A stretch of 14,312 nucleotides of DNA from assembly GCA_035644155.1 (NCBI GenBank), contig DASQPC010000053.1:1-14312 (forward strand). Direction: 5' to 3'. The notes under the pieces are model-generated. The model saw nothing but the letters and a program-made list of their open reading frames with translations, did not search any database and was not told the DNA's origin. Below are positions 1 through 6,807 of this stretch, piece after piece; within the stretch, counting starts at the first letter, position 1, and each line of letters starts with the position of its first letter. The stretch comes from DATIGJ01 sp035644155 (GTDB lineage: Bacteria > Patescibacteriota > Microgenomatia > Levybacterales > UBA12049). A program made the translations under genes and the position numbers.

Positions 1-23
1 GGGGCACGAATTTAGATATTACT

Positions 24-797
24 ATGAAAAAGAAATGGTACAAAACATGGTGGGGCGTAATACTGTTGCTGGTGGTTTTCTATCCTGCTGGCCTTTTCTT
101 CATGTGGAGAAATACAAAATGGAAGCCAAAGATAAAATGGGGAATTACTGCGTTCTATGCCCTTTTCTTTCTCTTTCAATACGCTGTGGTTCGTAGTGCA
201 AGCAATTATAAAGCCCCACCTCAACAAGAAGCGGTAAAAGAAGTTAGTAATACAGCACAGCCAATGAATACACCCGCTCCTACAAAGCGTCCTGAGGTCG
301 TGGCAAAAGTTACAATAGCACCAACAAAAGCTCCAGCCCCTACTAAAGCACCTGAGAAGAAAAAAGAGGTAAAGAAAATTACTGAAAAGATTAACAATCT
401 TGTAGCTGAAAAATATCCTGATTTTGAAGTTACTATTTGGAATAAGAATGCAGACTTCGCCTCTGAGGGACAGGTTCCTTATGAAGTTGTTCTTAATGGT
501 TCTTTCAATAAAACTGCTTCGAGCTGTGATGCGGCAAAAAAGACTGCTTACTATATGTTAGAAACTCTCTATAAGGATAATGAAATAAGACCCACTTTAA
601 GCAGGGTTATGATTACCTTTCCCTACTATTTAAGGGTAAGTTTGGGAGCCAGCGATGGCGTTCCTATGGCAGAAAATGGTAGTTTTTCTGGTCCAACTAA
701 CTTTTGGACTGTTGTGGAAAAAGCAGGGTTAGGTGAAGATGAAAGCGGAGAAATGAAAAATCGTAGTTGGGCTACATATTTACCTAAGTGCGAATGA
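24..797 (+). CDS. Membrane-anchored protein of unknown function with a Pro/Ala/Thr/Lys-rich linker
   Basis: I do not recognise this 257-residue protein. The N-terminus is short and basic (MKKKWYK), followed by two hydrophobic segments at about residues 11-27 and 39-56, so it is probably held in the membrane by a hairpin. Residues about 62-117 form a low-complexity linker with repeated APTK/APTKAP units, typical of spacers that carry a domain away from the membrane. Residues about 118-257 look like a small folded domain with alternating charged and hydrophobic stretches and two cysteines (C168, C256); no catalytic motif stands out. The ATG follows a TA-rich stretch (TTTAGATATTACT) and no Shine-Dalgarno is visible, which fits a leaderless start. 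It lies outside, or at the outer edge of, the recombinase-bearing element that follows, and could be host or cargo. Confidence 0.72.
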   Translation: MKKKWYKTWWGVILLLVVFYPAGLFFMWRNTKWKPKIKWGITAFYALFFLFQYAVVRSASNYKAPPQQEAVKEVSNTAQPMNTPAPTKRPEVVAKVTIAPTKAPAPTKAPEKKKEVKKITEKINNLVAEKYPDFEVTIWNKNADFASEGQVPYEVVLNGSFNKTASSCDAAKKTAYYMLETLYKDNEIRPTLSRVMITFPYYLRVSLGASDGVPMAENGSFSGPTNFWTVVEKAGLGEDESGEMKNRSWATYLPKCE

Positions 798-904
798 ATT
801 TAAAACTTAAATAATTTGTTTGAATTCTACATACGTTGAAACTAATCTTGATTAGACAGTAATTTCCCCTTTATAGCCTCGTTACAATATGGCGTGAAAC
901 GCCC

Positions 905-1030
905 CACAATACGCTCAGACAAGAGTTTCTTCACAATACGAGTAAATAGCCATATAATGAAGTATTTGTATTTGACTTCGTGAACTCCTGCGGCTAGACT
1001 CCTGTGAACTTAATGCAAAATACGAGTAAA
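905..1030 (+). repeat. Short direct repeats around the small-gene promoter
   Basis: CACAATACG occurs at 905-913 and 932-940. The 12-mer AATACGAGTAAA occurs at 935-946 and again at 1019-1030, inside the first codons of the small ORF, 84 bp apart. A second pair, ACTCCTG, lies at 984-990 and 998-1004, between the promoter and the ORF. These could be operator or recombinase-accessory sites, but nothing in the sequence proves binding. Upstream, 842-855 is a 6-bp inverted repeat (CTAATC/GATTAG, 2-nt spacer) and 891-903 can form GGCGT-GAA-ACGCC; neither has a T tract. Confidence 0.4.
930..958 (+). promoter_or_regulatory. Promoter for the small element gene
   Basis: TTCACA at 930-935 and a perfect TATAAT at 953-958 are separated by 17 nt, so the -35 matches the sigma70 consensus in five of six bases. 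Transcription would begin near 965, about 40-50 nt before the small ORF. The -35 region overlaps a copy of the repeated AATACG motif (932-946). Confidence 0.55.
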
Positions 1031-1225
1031 AAGTTAGATGAACTACTTGCAGAAGCAAGAGCAATTCGTTTTGCTATGGAGCATAAAGCATTATCGTACA
1101 TGGATGCAAAAAAACGTGTTGAATTAATTCTTGAGAGGCTTAATGAAGCTGGCAAGTGTATAGCCAAAAAGTATGGAGTAAAACATAGAAAAATTACGTT
1201 TAAAAACTTGGGAACAAACTTTTAA
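1013..1225 (+). CDS. Small helical basic protein of the integrated element
   Basis: This is a 70-residue protein if the ATG at 1013 is used; a GTG at 1004 in the same frame would add three residues. I prefer the ATG because it is the stronger codon. The sequence is predicted to be almost all helix (residues about 5-50, heptad-like Leu/Ala spacing: KLDELLAEARAI, then KKRVELILERLNEAG) with a basic tail (KKYGVKHRKITFKNLG), so a small DNA- or protein-binding role is reasonable. It is the first gene after the probable left edge of the element and lies on the same strand as the helicase and the recombinase. Small companions of recombinases often act as directionality factors or regulators. That role here is inference from position only; no winged-helix or HTH signature is clear. 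Confidence 0.65.
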   Translation: MQNTSKKLDELLAEARAIRFAMEHKALSYMDAKKRVELILERLNEAGKCIAKKYGVKHRKITFKNLGTNF

Positions 1226-1351
1226 TAATTCACCTCATTAAATTTAATCCATTTAACATGTAAGGCTTTTTATTCTCTTGAATAATCTAAAAATGTTAAT
1301 AACTGCTTTTTCAAAAGAATTAAGTTATAATAGTTTTGTTATTTATAAAGA

Positions 1352-1357
1352 TATAAT
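1352..1357 (+). promoter_or_regulatory. -10 box for the helicase operon, probably leaderless
   Basis: TATAAT at 1352-1357 sits five bases before the ATG at 1363, so the transcript would start at or next to the start codon. A second TATAAT at 1326-1331 could give a short 5' UTR. Neither has a convincing -35 box. The region 1226-1351 shows nothing else I can name. Confidence 0.45.
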
Positions 1358-1362
1358 ATTCT

Positions 1363-3453
1363 ATGGTAGAGATTAGAAAAGGCATTACATCAAAGCCTGC
1401 ATCGAGTCAAAAACTAATCGACTTCTTCAAAAGTCATAATGAACTTGATGGTCACTTATATATAGGTTATCCTATTTTATTTGCCGCAGGAGAAAGTACA
1501 ACAATAGATGCCTTGTGGTTATCAAAAAAGTATGGCGTTATTGTATTTGATATTGTAGAAGGGACTTCACTAGATGATAGATCAGAAATACAAAATGAGT
1601 TATATGCAAAAACAAATTCGTTATTCCTACAACATCCTAAGCTAGTAGATAAGCGAACTCTCGCTGTATTAATGGAGGTTATAACTTTTGCTCCAGCTTG
1701 TAAATCCCATAAAGCACAAGGCTTGTATGCATTTGATGATAAAAGTTTAATAGAAATTATAAAAAAAATGCCCTCTTGGAGTAGAAAAGATTTATATGAA
1801 TATCTAACAGCAGTAATTCAATCTGTAATAAAATTAAAAATCGCTGACAAAAGATCAAATGTAAAACAAGCGGACTCTAAAGGTGCTAAGTTAATAAAAC
1901 TGGGAGCAACAATAGATAATTTAGACTCACAACAAGAAAAAGCAATTATTGATTTTAATGAAGGGATACACAGAATTAGAGGTCTAGCTGGTTCAGGAAA
2001 AACAATTGTGTTGGCACTAAAAGTAGCATATCTCCATGCACAAAATCCAGATTGGAAAATAGCAGTAACTTTTAATACACGTTCTTTAAAAAATCAGTTT
2101 AAAGAGTTAATTGAACGTTTCTGTATTGAAAAAAAGGGGGAAATGCCTAATTGGGACAATGTAAGAATTTTACAAGCATGGGGTAGTCCTAAAAACAATG
2201 GAATATATTACGATTTGTGTAAAGAACATGGAATAGAATACCTTGATTACAAAGCGGCTAGTCAAGCATGGGCACAAGCTAAGCAAACTGATAGATCAGT
2301 GTTTGATTTTATTTGTGCAAAAGCATTAACTGAAATTAAAGATTATAAAGAACAGTATGATGCAATTTTGGTGGATGAGGCTCAGGATTTATCAAATTCA
2401 TTTTTAAAGTTGTGTTTTAACATGCTCAAGCCTCCAAAAAACTTAATTTACGCTTATGATGAATTACAAAAATTAAATGTTGGTTCCTCGCTTGGGAACC
2501 CTCAAACAATATTTAGAGTGAAAGACTTTACAGATACAATTTTGTCTAAGTGTTATAGGAATTCACGTCCAGTATTAGTAACTGCTCACGCATTAGGTTT
2601 TGGTGTATATAGAAATGTTGAGGAAAAAGAAAAAATTGTTCAATTTTTTGACCAACCACAACTATGGCAAGATGTTGGATATGAGGTAAAGGAAGGGAAG
2701 CTAGAAGCCGGAAGTAAAGTAGTTTTGCATAGAACAGAAGAGTCGAGTCCTAAGTACCTTGAGTCTCATTCAGATATTGAAGACATCTTAACTTTTAGAT
2801 CGTTTAAAAATTCACAAGAGCAAGCAAAATGGGTGGCAGATGAAATTGAGAAAAATTTAAAAACTGACGAACTACTATTCAAAGATATTATCGTTATTAA
2901 CCCAGACGCCTTAACAACAAAAAGAGAAATAGCTTTAATAAGGTCATTATTGCTTAATAAAAGCATTAATAATCATATCGCAGGCGATTTTAATGCGGAT
3001 GTATTTTTTGAAGAGGGTTCAATAACGTTTACGGGTATAAATAGAGCTAAAGGGAATGAGGTTCCAATGGTATATATTATCAATGCTGACGATTGCTTTG
3101 AGGGACAGGAGTTAATAAAAAAGAGAAATACTCTTTTTACAGCAATTACAAGAAGTAAAGCATGGGTTCGCTTATGTGGTGTTGGAGATAGGATGGATAG
3201 ATTAATAAAAGAATACGAAGAAGTTAAAAAAAGGGATTTTGAGTTACATTTCACTTACCCTACGGCAGAAGAAATTCAGCGGCTAAATCTTATACATCGT
3301 GATATGTCTTTAAGTGAGAAACAAATAATTAACAAGGATGTAAATGCATTGAGGGATATCTCTGATGCAGTAGAAAGAATTAGAGATGGCAAGAGTTATA
3401 TTGAAGACTATCCCAAAGAGTACCACGATATAATTGGGAAGCTACTAAAATGA
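1363..3453 (+). CDS. Superfamily 1 (UvrD/DUF2075-like) DNA/RNA helicase with NERD-like N-terminal region
   Basis: This 696-residue protein is an ATP-dependent SF1 helicase or translocase. Visible motifs in order: Q-motif-like DSQQEKAI (188-195), Walker A GLAGSGKT (207-214), Walker B ILVDEAQD (335-342), motif III YDELQKL (365-371), motif IV region KCYRNSRPVL (396-405), motif V INRAKGNEV (559-567), and motif VI LFTAITRSKAWVRL (591-604). The first 160 residues resemble a NERD/restriction-nuclease fold (E44, D49, FDIVEG at 62-67). The lysine expected in the E/D-x-K core is not where I would place it, so nuclease activity is doubtful. The stop overlaps the next start (ATGA, 3450-3453), so it is translationally coupled to the DUF2290-like gene. 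Such helicase pairs are common in mobile and defence regions; an anti-phage role is inference. Codon use looks more A/T-rich than the housekeeping genes downstream, consistent with acquisition. Confidence 0.9.
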   Translation: MVEIRKGITSKPASSQKLIDFFKSHNELDGHLYIGYPILFAAGESTTIDALWLSKKYGVIVFDIVEGTSLDDRSEIQNELYAKTNSLFLQHPKLVDKRTLAVLMEVITFAPACKSHKAQGLYAFDDKSLIEIIKKMPSWSRKDLYEYLTAVIQSVIKLKIADKRSNVKQADSKGAKLIKLGATIDNLDSQQEKAIIDFNEGIHRIRGLAGSGKTIVLALKVAYLHAQNPDWKIAVTFNTRSLKNQFKELIERFCIEKKGEMPNWDNVRILQAWGSPKNNGIYYDLCKEHGIEYLDYKAASQAWAQAKQTDRSVFDFICAKALTEIKDYKEQYDAILVDEAQDLSNSFLKLCFNMLKPPKNLIYAYDELQKLNVGSSLGNPQTIFRVKDFTDTILSKCYRNSRPVLVTAHALGFGVYRNVEEKEKIVQFFDQPQLWQDVGYEVKEGKLEAGSKVVLHRTEESSPKYLESHSDIEDILTFRSFKNSQEQAKWVADEIEKNLKTDELLFKDIIVINPDALTTKREIALIRSLLLNKSINNHIAGDFNADVFFEEGSITFTGINRAKGNEVPMVYIINADDCFEGQELIKKRNTLFTAITRSKAWVRLCGVGDRMDRLIKEYEEVKKRDFELHFTYPTAEEIQRLNLIHRDMSLSEKQIINKDVNALRDISDAVERIRDGKSYIEDYPKEYHDIIGKLLK

Positions 3454-4116
3454 AGCGAGACATTATAAGGCAACTAAAAAAATATAACCACACTCTTAGT
3501 AGAAAAGAGTATTTGTATAGACCAGAACGTTCCCATTGATAGAAATAATCAAATTATTTGGAATGGATATCAAGATATTTCCTTTACGCTTAAAAATCAA
3601 GAATATGCAGATATATATGATGAATGTTTAAGTAATAGGGCTTATAACTTTTTGTTACTTGATGGAGCAATTATTCAGATGATGTATAGGTTTAATAGGA
3701 GAGGTTCATTAAATGAACATCGATTAGCTTTTTATCCCAATCCTAATTTGGAAAGATATCAAGATAGTCCAGATGATTATGAAGATAGGTATTATGGAAA
3801 TAAATTATTTACGGAAATGTATGAAAATGTGGTAGTAGCCTTTCCAGTACGATTTGATTTTAACAATGATCCAGCTCGTTTTGTTGAACTCGATCATCCT
3901 CAATCACATATGACTGTTGGTAATTATCAAAATTGTCGTATACCAGTTAGTCACCCAATAACTCCTTACAGATTTATGGATTTTATTTTAAGAAATTTTT
4001 ATTTTGATAAATTTAAATCTGACGTAGGAGAGGCAGTATTTAATTGTTCATTAAGACCAACTAAAACAATCACAGCTTTAGAAAGCAAGAAAATTCATCT
4101 TGGCTTTGAATTTTAA
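3450..4116 (+). CDS. DUF2290-like protein, interrupted by an apparent frameshift in an A7 tract
   Basis: The ATG at 3450 overlaps the helicase stop, but that frame ends at 3537-3539 after 29 codons. A different frame is open from 3478 to 4116 and has no ATG before a TTG at 3652. Removing one A from the A7 tract at 3476-3482 joins the two into a 221-residue protein. In that frame it reads RQLKNITTLLVEK (about residues 7-19) and then IDQNVPIDRNNQIIWNG, a natural amphipathic helix and loop. The joined protein has features I associate with DUF2290: LLLDGAIIQMMY, FYPNPN, FPVRFDF, HPQSHMTVGNYQNCRIPV and TPYRFMDFILRNFY, and the right length. Function is unknown; coupling to the helicase suggests a two-protein module. 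The break could be a sequencing error, real decay, or polymerase/ribosome slippage on A7. A shorter product from TTG 3652 (154 residues) would lose the conserved N-terminus. Confidence 0.7.
3476..3482 (+). other. A7 homopolymer: likely site of the frameshift
   Basis: Seven adenines follow CT in codons 9-11 of the reading frame that starts at 3450. The upstream frame stays open to 3539 and the downstream frame opens at 3478, so the shift must lie in 3478-3539. The A7 tract is the only homopolymer of that length there and gives the most natural protein when shortened by one. Confidence 0.6.
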
Positions 4117-4134
4117 ATATAACTCCCTTGTGAC

Positions 4135-4140
4135 TATAAT
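4135..4140 (+). promoter_or_regulatory. -10 box for the recombinase, probably leaderless
   Basis: TATAAT at 4135-4140 ends six bases before the recombinase ATG at 4147. No good -35 is found about 17 nt upstream (TTTAAA at 4112-4117), and there is no Shine-Dalgarno. This points to a leaderless transcript independent of the helicase operon. Confidence 0.45.
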
Positions 4141-4146
4141 TAACGC

Positions 4147-5805
4147 ATGCAACATACCACCCAAGACCTAACGAACTTTCTCAAGACTCTCCATAACGCT
4201 GAGGAAGAAAAAGACGATATTACGAACGTCAAATATATAATTTACTCTCGAAAAAGTACAGAAAGTTCAGAAAGACAAATACGTTCACTCGCAGATCAGG
4301 TTACAGAATGTAAATCAGTAGCTTCAAGCAAAAATCTACAGCTTTATTCTGCTAAACCTATTACTGAGTCAGAAAGCGCAAAAGAGCCAGATATTAGACC
4401 AAAATTTCGCCAAATGATAAACGAAATCAAAGGTGGAAAATATGGAGGCATTATTGCATGGCATCCAGATAGACTTGCTCGCAACATGAAAGAGGCAGGG
4501 GAAATCATTGATCTTATTGATAAAGGCATCATTAAAGACCTGCAATTTGTTAGTTTCACATTTCAAAATAACACAGCAGGGAAGATGCTTCTTGGCATCA
4601 CGTTCGTGCTTTCAAAGCAATATTCAGATCAACTCTCTGATAATGTTCTTCGTGGTATCAGACGAAGCATTGAAGAGGGGAAATATCTCAGTAAAGCTAA
4701 ACATGGCTATTATAAAGACGTAACTCAATACTTACGTCCTGATGGAGATAATTACACGCTTATTAAAGAGGCTTGGAAAATGAGACTTGATGGCAAAATG
4801 CAAGAAGAAATCGCAGACTATTTAAATCAAAATCAGTATAGCAAGCCAACAGACACAACAGGAGAAAATCACGAACCATTTGTATTTAGCCACAAGCGTA
4901 TTTCAGAACTTTTTAAAGACTCAACCTATTGTGGTGTATTGGTATATGGAGAGAAAGAGAAAAAAATTGTTGACCTGACAGAAGTATATGATTTTGTACC
5001 AATGATCTCAGTTGATGAATTTCTGAAAATAAATAAATTTTCAAGTCTTGATACCTTTAAGCAACGATTTAAAGTAGACAAAGAGGGTACAGTGAAAGCT
5101 GATTTGCTACGAGGAAAAGTCATCTGTGGCTACTGCAATCATTCAATGACATCTGGACTGACACCAAAAATGAATAGGAATAAAGGCTTAACCCATTATT
5201 ACAACTACAGATGCGCTGAGAAAGGCTGTAGGTCTCGCATAAAGGCTGTGAGAGCGCATGTAGTGGTAAATTACGGCATTGACTATCTACGAAAGCATAA
5301 GTTTGACTCAAGAGAGGTTTATGAGCATTATGTGTATGAAATGAGACGTGTCATTGCCAGTCAAGAAGAATTGCTGGAAACACAAAGACGGAGTCTTACG
5401 AGCGCAAAAGTTGATACTGACGATAAAATTGTAAAAATAAAAGATCTGTTACTACAGGAAACAGATATACAAGTAAAAAACGTCTTTAAAGTGGATTTAA
5501 AGAAAGAACAGGCTAATGTTGCCAAGCTCACTAAAGACATAGAGAAAGTTAAAGAAGAAAAAGCAAAGCACAAACAAGCAATTCTGAGTTATGAGCAGTT
5601 TCTTGAACTTTTCAACGATTTGCCTAACATAATAAGCAAAACGAAGACTTTGAGTGAGAAAGACTTTTTACTTGGAAAAATCTTCTTGAACTTTATTGTG
5701 AAGAACAAGAAAGTGCTGTCCTGTCAGCTAAATCAACCATTCGATAAGTTCAAAAAACGAGGAAAAACTGAAAAAATCCTTTCTGGTGCGGATGAGAGGA
5801 GTTGA
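4147..5805 (+). CDS. Large serine recombinase (resolvase/invertase N-domain, recombinase domain, zinc ribbon)
   Basis: This 552-residue protein catalyses site-specific DNA cutting and rejoining through a serine. The N-terminal resolvase domain shows YSRKS (33-37) with S37 as the probable nucleophile and R35 beside it. It continues with a Q44-containing ERQ stretch and HPDRLARN (106-113), where R109 and R112 match the active-site arginines of resolvases. A Recombinase-type DNA-binding domain follows (about 185-300), then a zinc ribbon with C327-x2-C330 and C356-x4-C361, and a long coiled coil (about 390-480), as in integrases of this class. The last seven codons and the stop (5785-5805) lie inside the tRNA-Leu(GAG) gene on the opposite strand. 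The gene therefore runs up to, and ends within, a likely attachment site. It is the probable integrase of the element carrying the helicase pair. Confidence 0.93.
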   Translation: MQHTTQDLTNFLKTLHNAEEEKDDITNVKYIIYSRKSTESSERQIRSLADQVTECKSVASSKNLQLYSAKPITESESAKEPDIRPKFRQMINEIKGGKYGGIIAWHPDRLARNMKEAGEIIDLIDKGIIKDLQFVSFTFQNNTAGKMLLGITFVLSKQYSDQLSDNVLRGIRRSIEEGKYLSKAKHGYYKDVTQYLRPDGDNYTLIKEAWKMRLDGKMQEEIADYLNQNQYSKPTDTTGENHEPFVFSHKRISELFKDSTYCGVLVYGEKEKKIVDLTEVYDFVPMISVDEFLKINKFSSLDTFKQRFKVDKEGTVKADLLRGKVICGYCNHSMTSGLTPKMNRNKGLTHYYNYRCAEKGCRSRIKAVRAHVVVNYGIDYLRKHKFDSREVYEHYVYEMRRVIASQEELLETQRRSLTSAKVDTDDKIVKIKDLLLQETDIQVKNVFKVDLKKEQANVAKLTKDIEKVKEEKAKHKQAILSYEQFLELFNDLPNIISKTKTLSEKDFLLGKIFLNFIVKNKKVLSCQLNQPFDKFKKRGKTEKILSGADERS

Positions 5806-5869
5806 ACCTCCACGCCCTTGCGAGCACTACCACCTCAAGGTAGCGTGTATACCATTTCACCACATCCGC
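5784..5869 (-). tRNA. tRNA-Leu(GAG)
   Basis: Reading the minus strand, the 7-bp acceptor stem GCGGATG/CATCCGC (5863-5869 with 5788-5794) closes a tRNA with a long variable arm (a class II, Leu-type tRNA). The anticodon loop TTGAGGT gives anticodon GAG. The discriminator A is at 5787. CCA is encoded (TGG on the plus strand, 5784-5786), unlike the other two tRNA-Leu genes here. The 3' 22 bp overlap the end of the recombinase gene convergently. Confidence 0.92.
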
Positions 5870-5903
5870 AATTAAAACCCAATAATTAATAAATAACTCG
5901 CTG

Positions 5904-5986
5904 TGCCCAAGAGAGGACTCGAACCTCCATGCCTTTGCAGGCACAGCGTCCTGAACGCTGCGCGTCTACCATTTCGCCACCTGGGC
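5904..5986 (-). tRNA. tRNA-Leu(CAG)
   Basis: On the minus strand, acceptor halves GCCCAGG (5980-5986) and CTTGGGC (5905-5911) pair with one G-T. The anticodon stem CAGCG/CGCTG encloses TTCAGGA, so the anticodon is CAG. A long variable arm confirms the leucine class. The discriminator A is at 5904 and CCA is not encoded. It lies 34 bp from the 5' end of the GAG gene, and both are probably transcribed from the promoter at 6085-6113. Confidence 0.92.
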
Positions 5987-6076
5987 GCCTAATTACTTTT
6001 CAATACTATGCCTTCGGCCGTCTACTCCTTCGTTCCTCAGGATCTCGCTACCGCTCGACATTTCGCCACCTGGGCG
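5970..6076. repeat. 18-bp direct repeat of the tRNA-Leu 5' end flanking a GC-rich repeat-like insert
   Basis: CATTTCGCCACCTGGGCG, which is the 5' end of tRNA-Leu(CAG) read on the plus strand plus one base, is present at 5970-5987 and exactly again at 6059-6076, 89 bp apart. Between them, 6010-6058 is much more GC-rich than its surroundings and contains GCC-TTC-GGC and the self-complementary CGGCCG. The outer copy sits directly beside the tRNA promoter, so the intact gene appears to have been pushed away from its promoter. The insert resembles short interspersed repeats of the REP/MITE sort, but I cannot name a family. Confidence 0.75.
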
Positions 6077-6084
6077 TAGGATTC

Positions 6085-6113
6085 ATTTTAGCAAAATGAG
6101 GCAGACTTGACAA
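6085..6113 (-). promoter_or_regulatory. Promoter of the two tRNA-Leu genes
   Basis: On the minus strand, TTGTCA (6113-6108) and TAAAAT (6090-6085) are separated by exactly 17 nt, a strong sigma70-type promoter. Transcription would start near 6078, at the partial tRNA copy, and run through the 89-bp unit before the intact tRNA. Its -35 overlaps a plus-strand TTGACA (6107-6112) that could serve the divergent gene at 6148, where the -10 is poor (CACGAT at 6130-6135, 17-nt spacing). Confidence 0.7.
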
Positions 6114-6147
6114 TCTTTAATAATTTTGTCACGATAAGACTAACTCC

Positions 6148-6717
6148 ATGAGAAAGTTACTTTTTACCACAGCTTTCTTTATCGTAATACTATTTGGGTT
6201 TCTTTTTTCCCTGATGATTTCTCTTGTCTTGTATCGTTATCCTTCAAGTGCCTCTCTTGCAAGCAGAGGAGGAACAGTTGCTTATGCTGCTCTTCCCACG
6301 ACACAAAACATTTTTTCGACTGATATTACAGCAACTGATGGAAGAACAGAAAAAATTCGCCAATTTTTTGAAAGATATAATTCACCACTTGAACCCTACG
6401 CGCAAGATGTTATAACAGCAGCAGATGAGTATGGCCTTGATTATCGTTTGGTTCCAGCCATCGCAATGCAAGAATCCAATTTATGTAAAAAAATCCCAGA
6501 AGCATCATATAATTGCTGGGGGTTTGGAATCTATGGAAAAACAATAACAAGATTTAGCGATTATAGAGAAGCAATTTATACTGTAACCAAAACATTAGCT
6601 ACCAAATACAAAGAAAATGGATTAACAACGCCAGATGAAATTATGACTATGTATACTCCTTCCAGTAATGGCAGTTGGGCCTTTAGTGTAAATCAATTTA
6701 TGAATCAACTTCAATAA
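6148..6717 (+). CDS. Membrane-anchored lysozyme-fold protein (glucosaminidase/transglycosylase-like)
   Basis: This 189-residue protein probably acts on peptidoglycan at the cell surface. Residues about 7-29 are a single strong hydrophobic segment without a clear cleavage site, so an N-terminal membrane anchor is more likely than secretion. The domain at about 68-189 has YNSPLEPYAQDVI, DYRLVPAIAMQESN (98-111) and NCWGFGIYG (122-130). The Glu of MQES (E109) sits where lytic transglycosylases and related glucosaminidases keep their acid residue. C113 and C123 could form a disulfide. It is a clear paralogue of the next gene, sharing YNSPL.P.A.D.I, LVPAIA..ES and WGFGIYG. I cannot tell from sequence whether it cleaves the sugar backbone or only binds it. 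No Shine-Dalgarno precedes the ATG. Confidence 0.82.
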   Translation: MRKLLFTTAFFIVILFGFLFSLMISLVLYRYPSSASLASRGGTVAYAALPTTQNIFSTDITATDGRTEKIRQFFERYNSPLEPYAQDVITAADEYGLDYRLVPAIAMQESNLCKKIPEASYNCWGFGIYGKTITRFSDYREAIYTVTKTLATKYKENGLTTPDEIMTMYTPSSNGSWAFSVNQFMNQLQ

Positions 6718-6769
6718 TGCTGCGCTTTAGGCAGAGTTAATGACGCTTTTCTGCTCTAGAATTAGGGTA

Positions 6770-6798
6770 TTGACAAACCTATAGTTAAAGGTTATAAT
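6770..6798 (+). promoter_or_regulatory. Consensus sigma70 promoter
   Basis: TTGACA (6770-6775), 17 nt, TATAAT (6793-6798): both boxes and the spacing match the consensus exactly. It drives the exported lysozyme-fold gene at 6851, with a start near 6805. Confidence 0.85.
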
Positions 6799-6807
6799 AC
6801 CCAATAG

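Noticed and set aside
891..903. GGCGT-GAA-ACGCC hairpin as a terminator for the membrane protein
   Set aside because: It is about 95 bp past the stop and is followed by CCCAC, not a T run.
2973..3254. Minus-strand ORFs inside the helicase and recombinase genes
   Set aside because: They are shadows of strongly coding plus-strand genes with recognised motifs and have no promoter or protein-like features.
5750..5944. Minus-strand ORF across the tRNA-Leu genes
   Set aside because: It is a reading through two clear tRNA genes and an intergenic spacer; no protein-like character.
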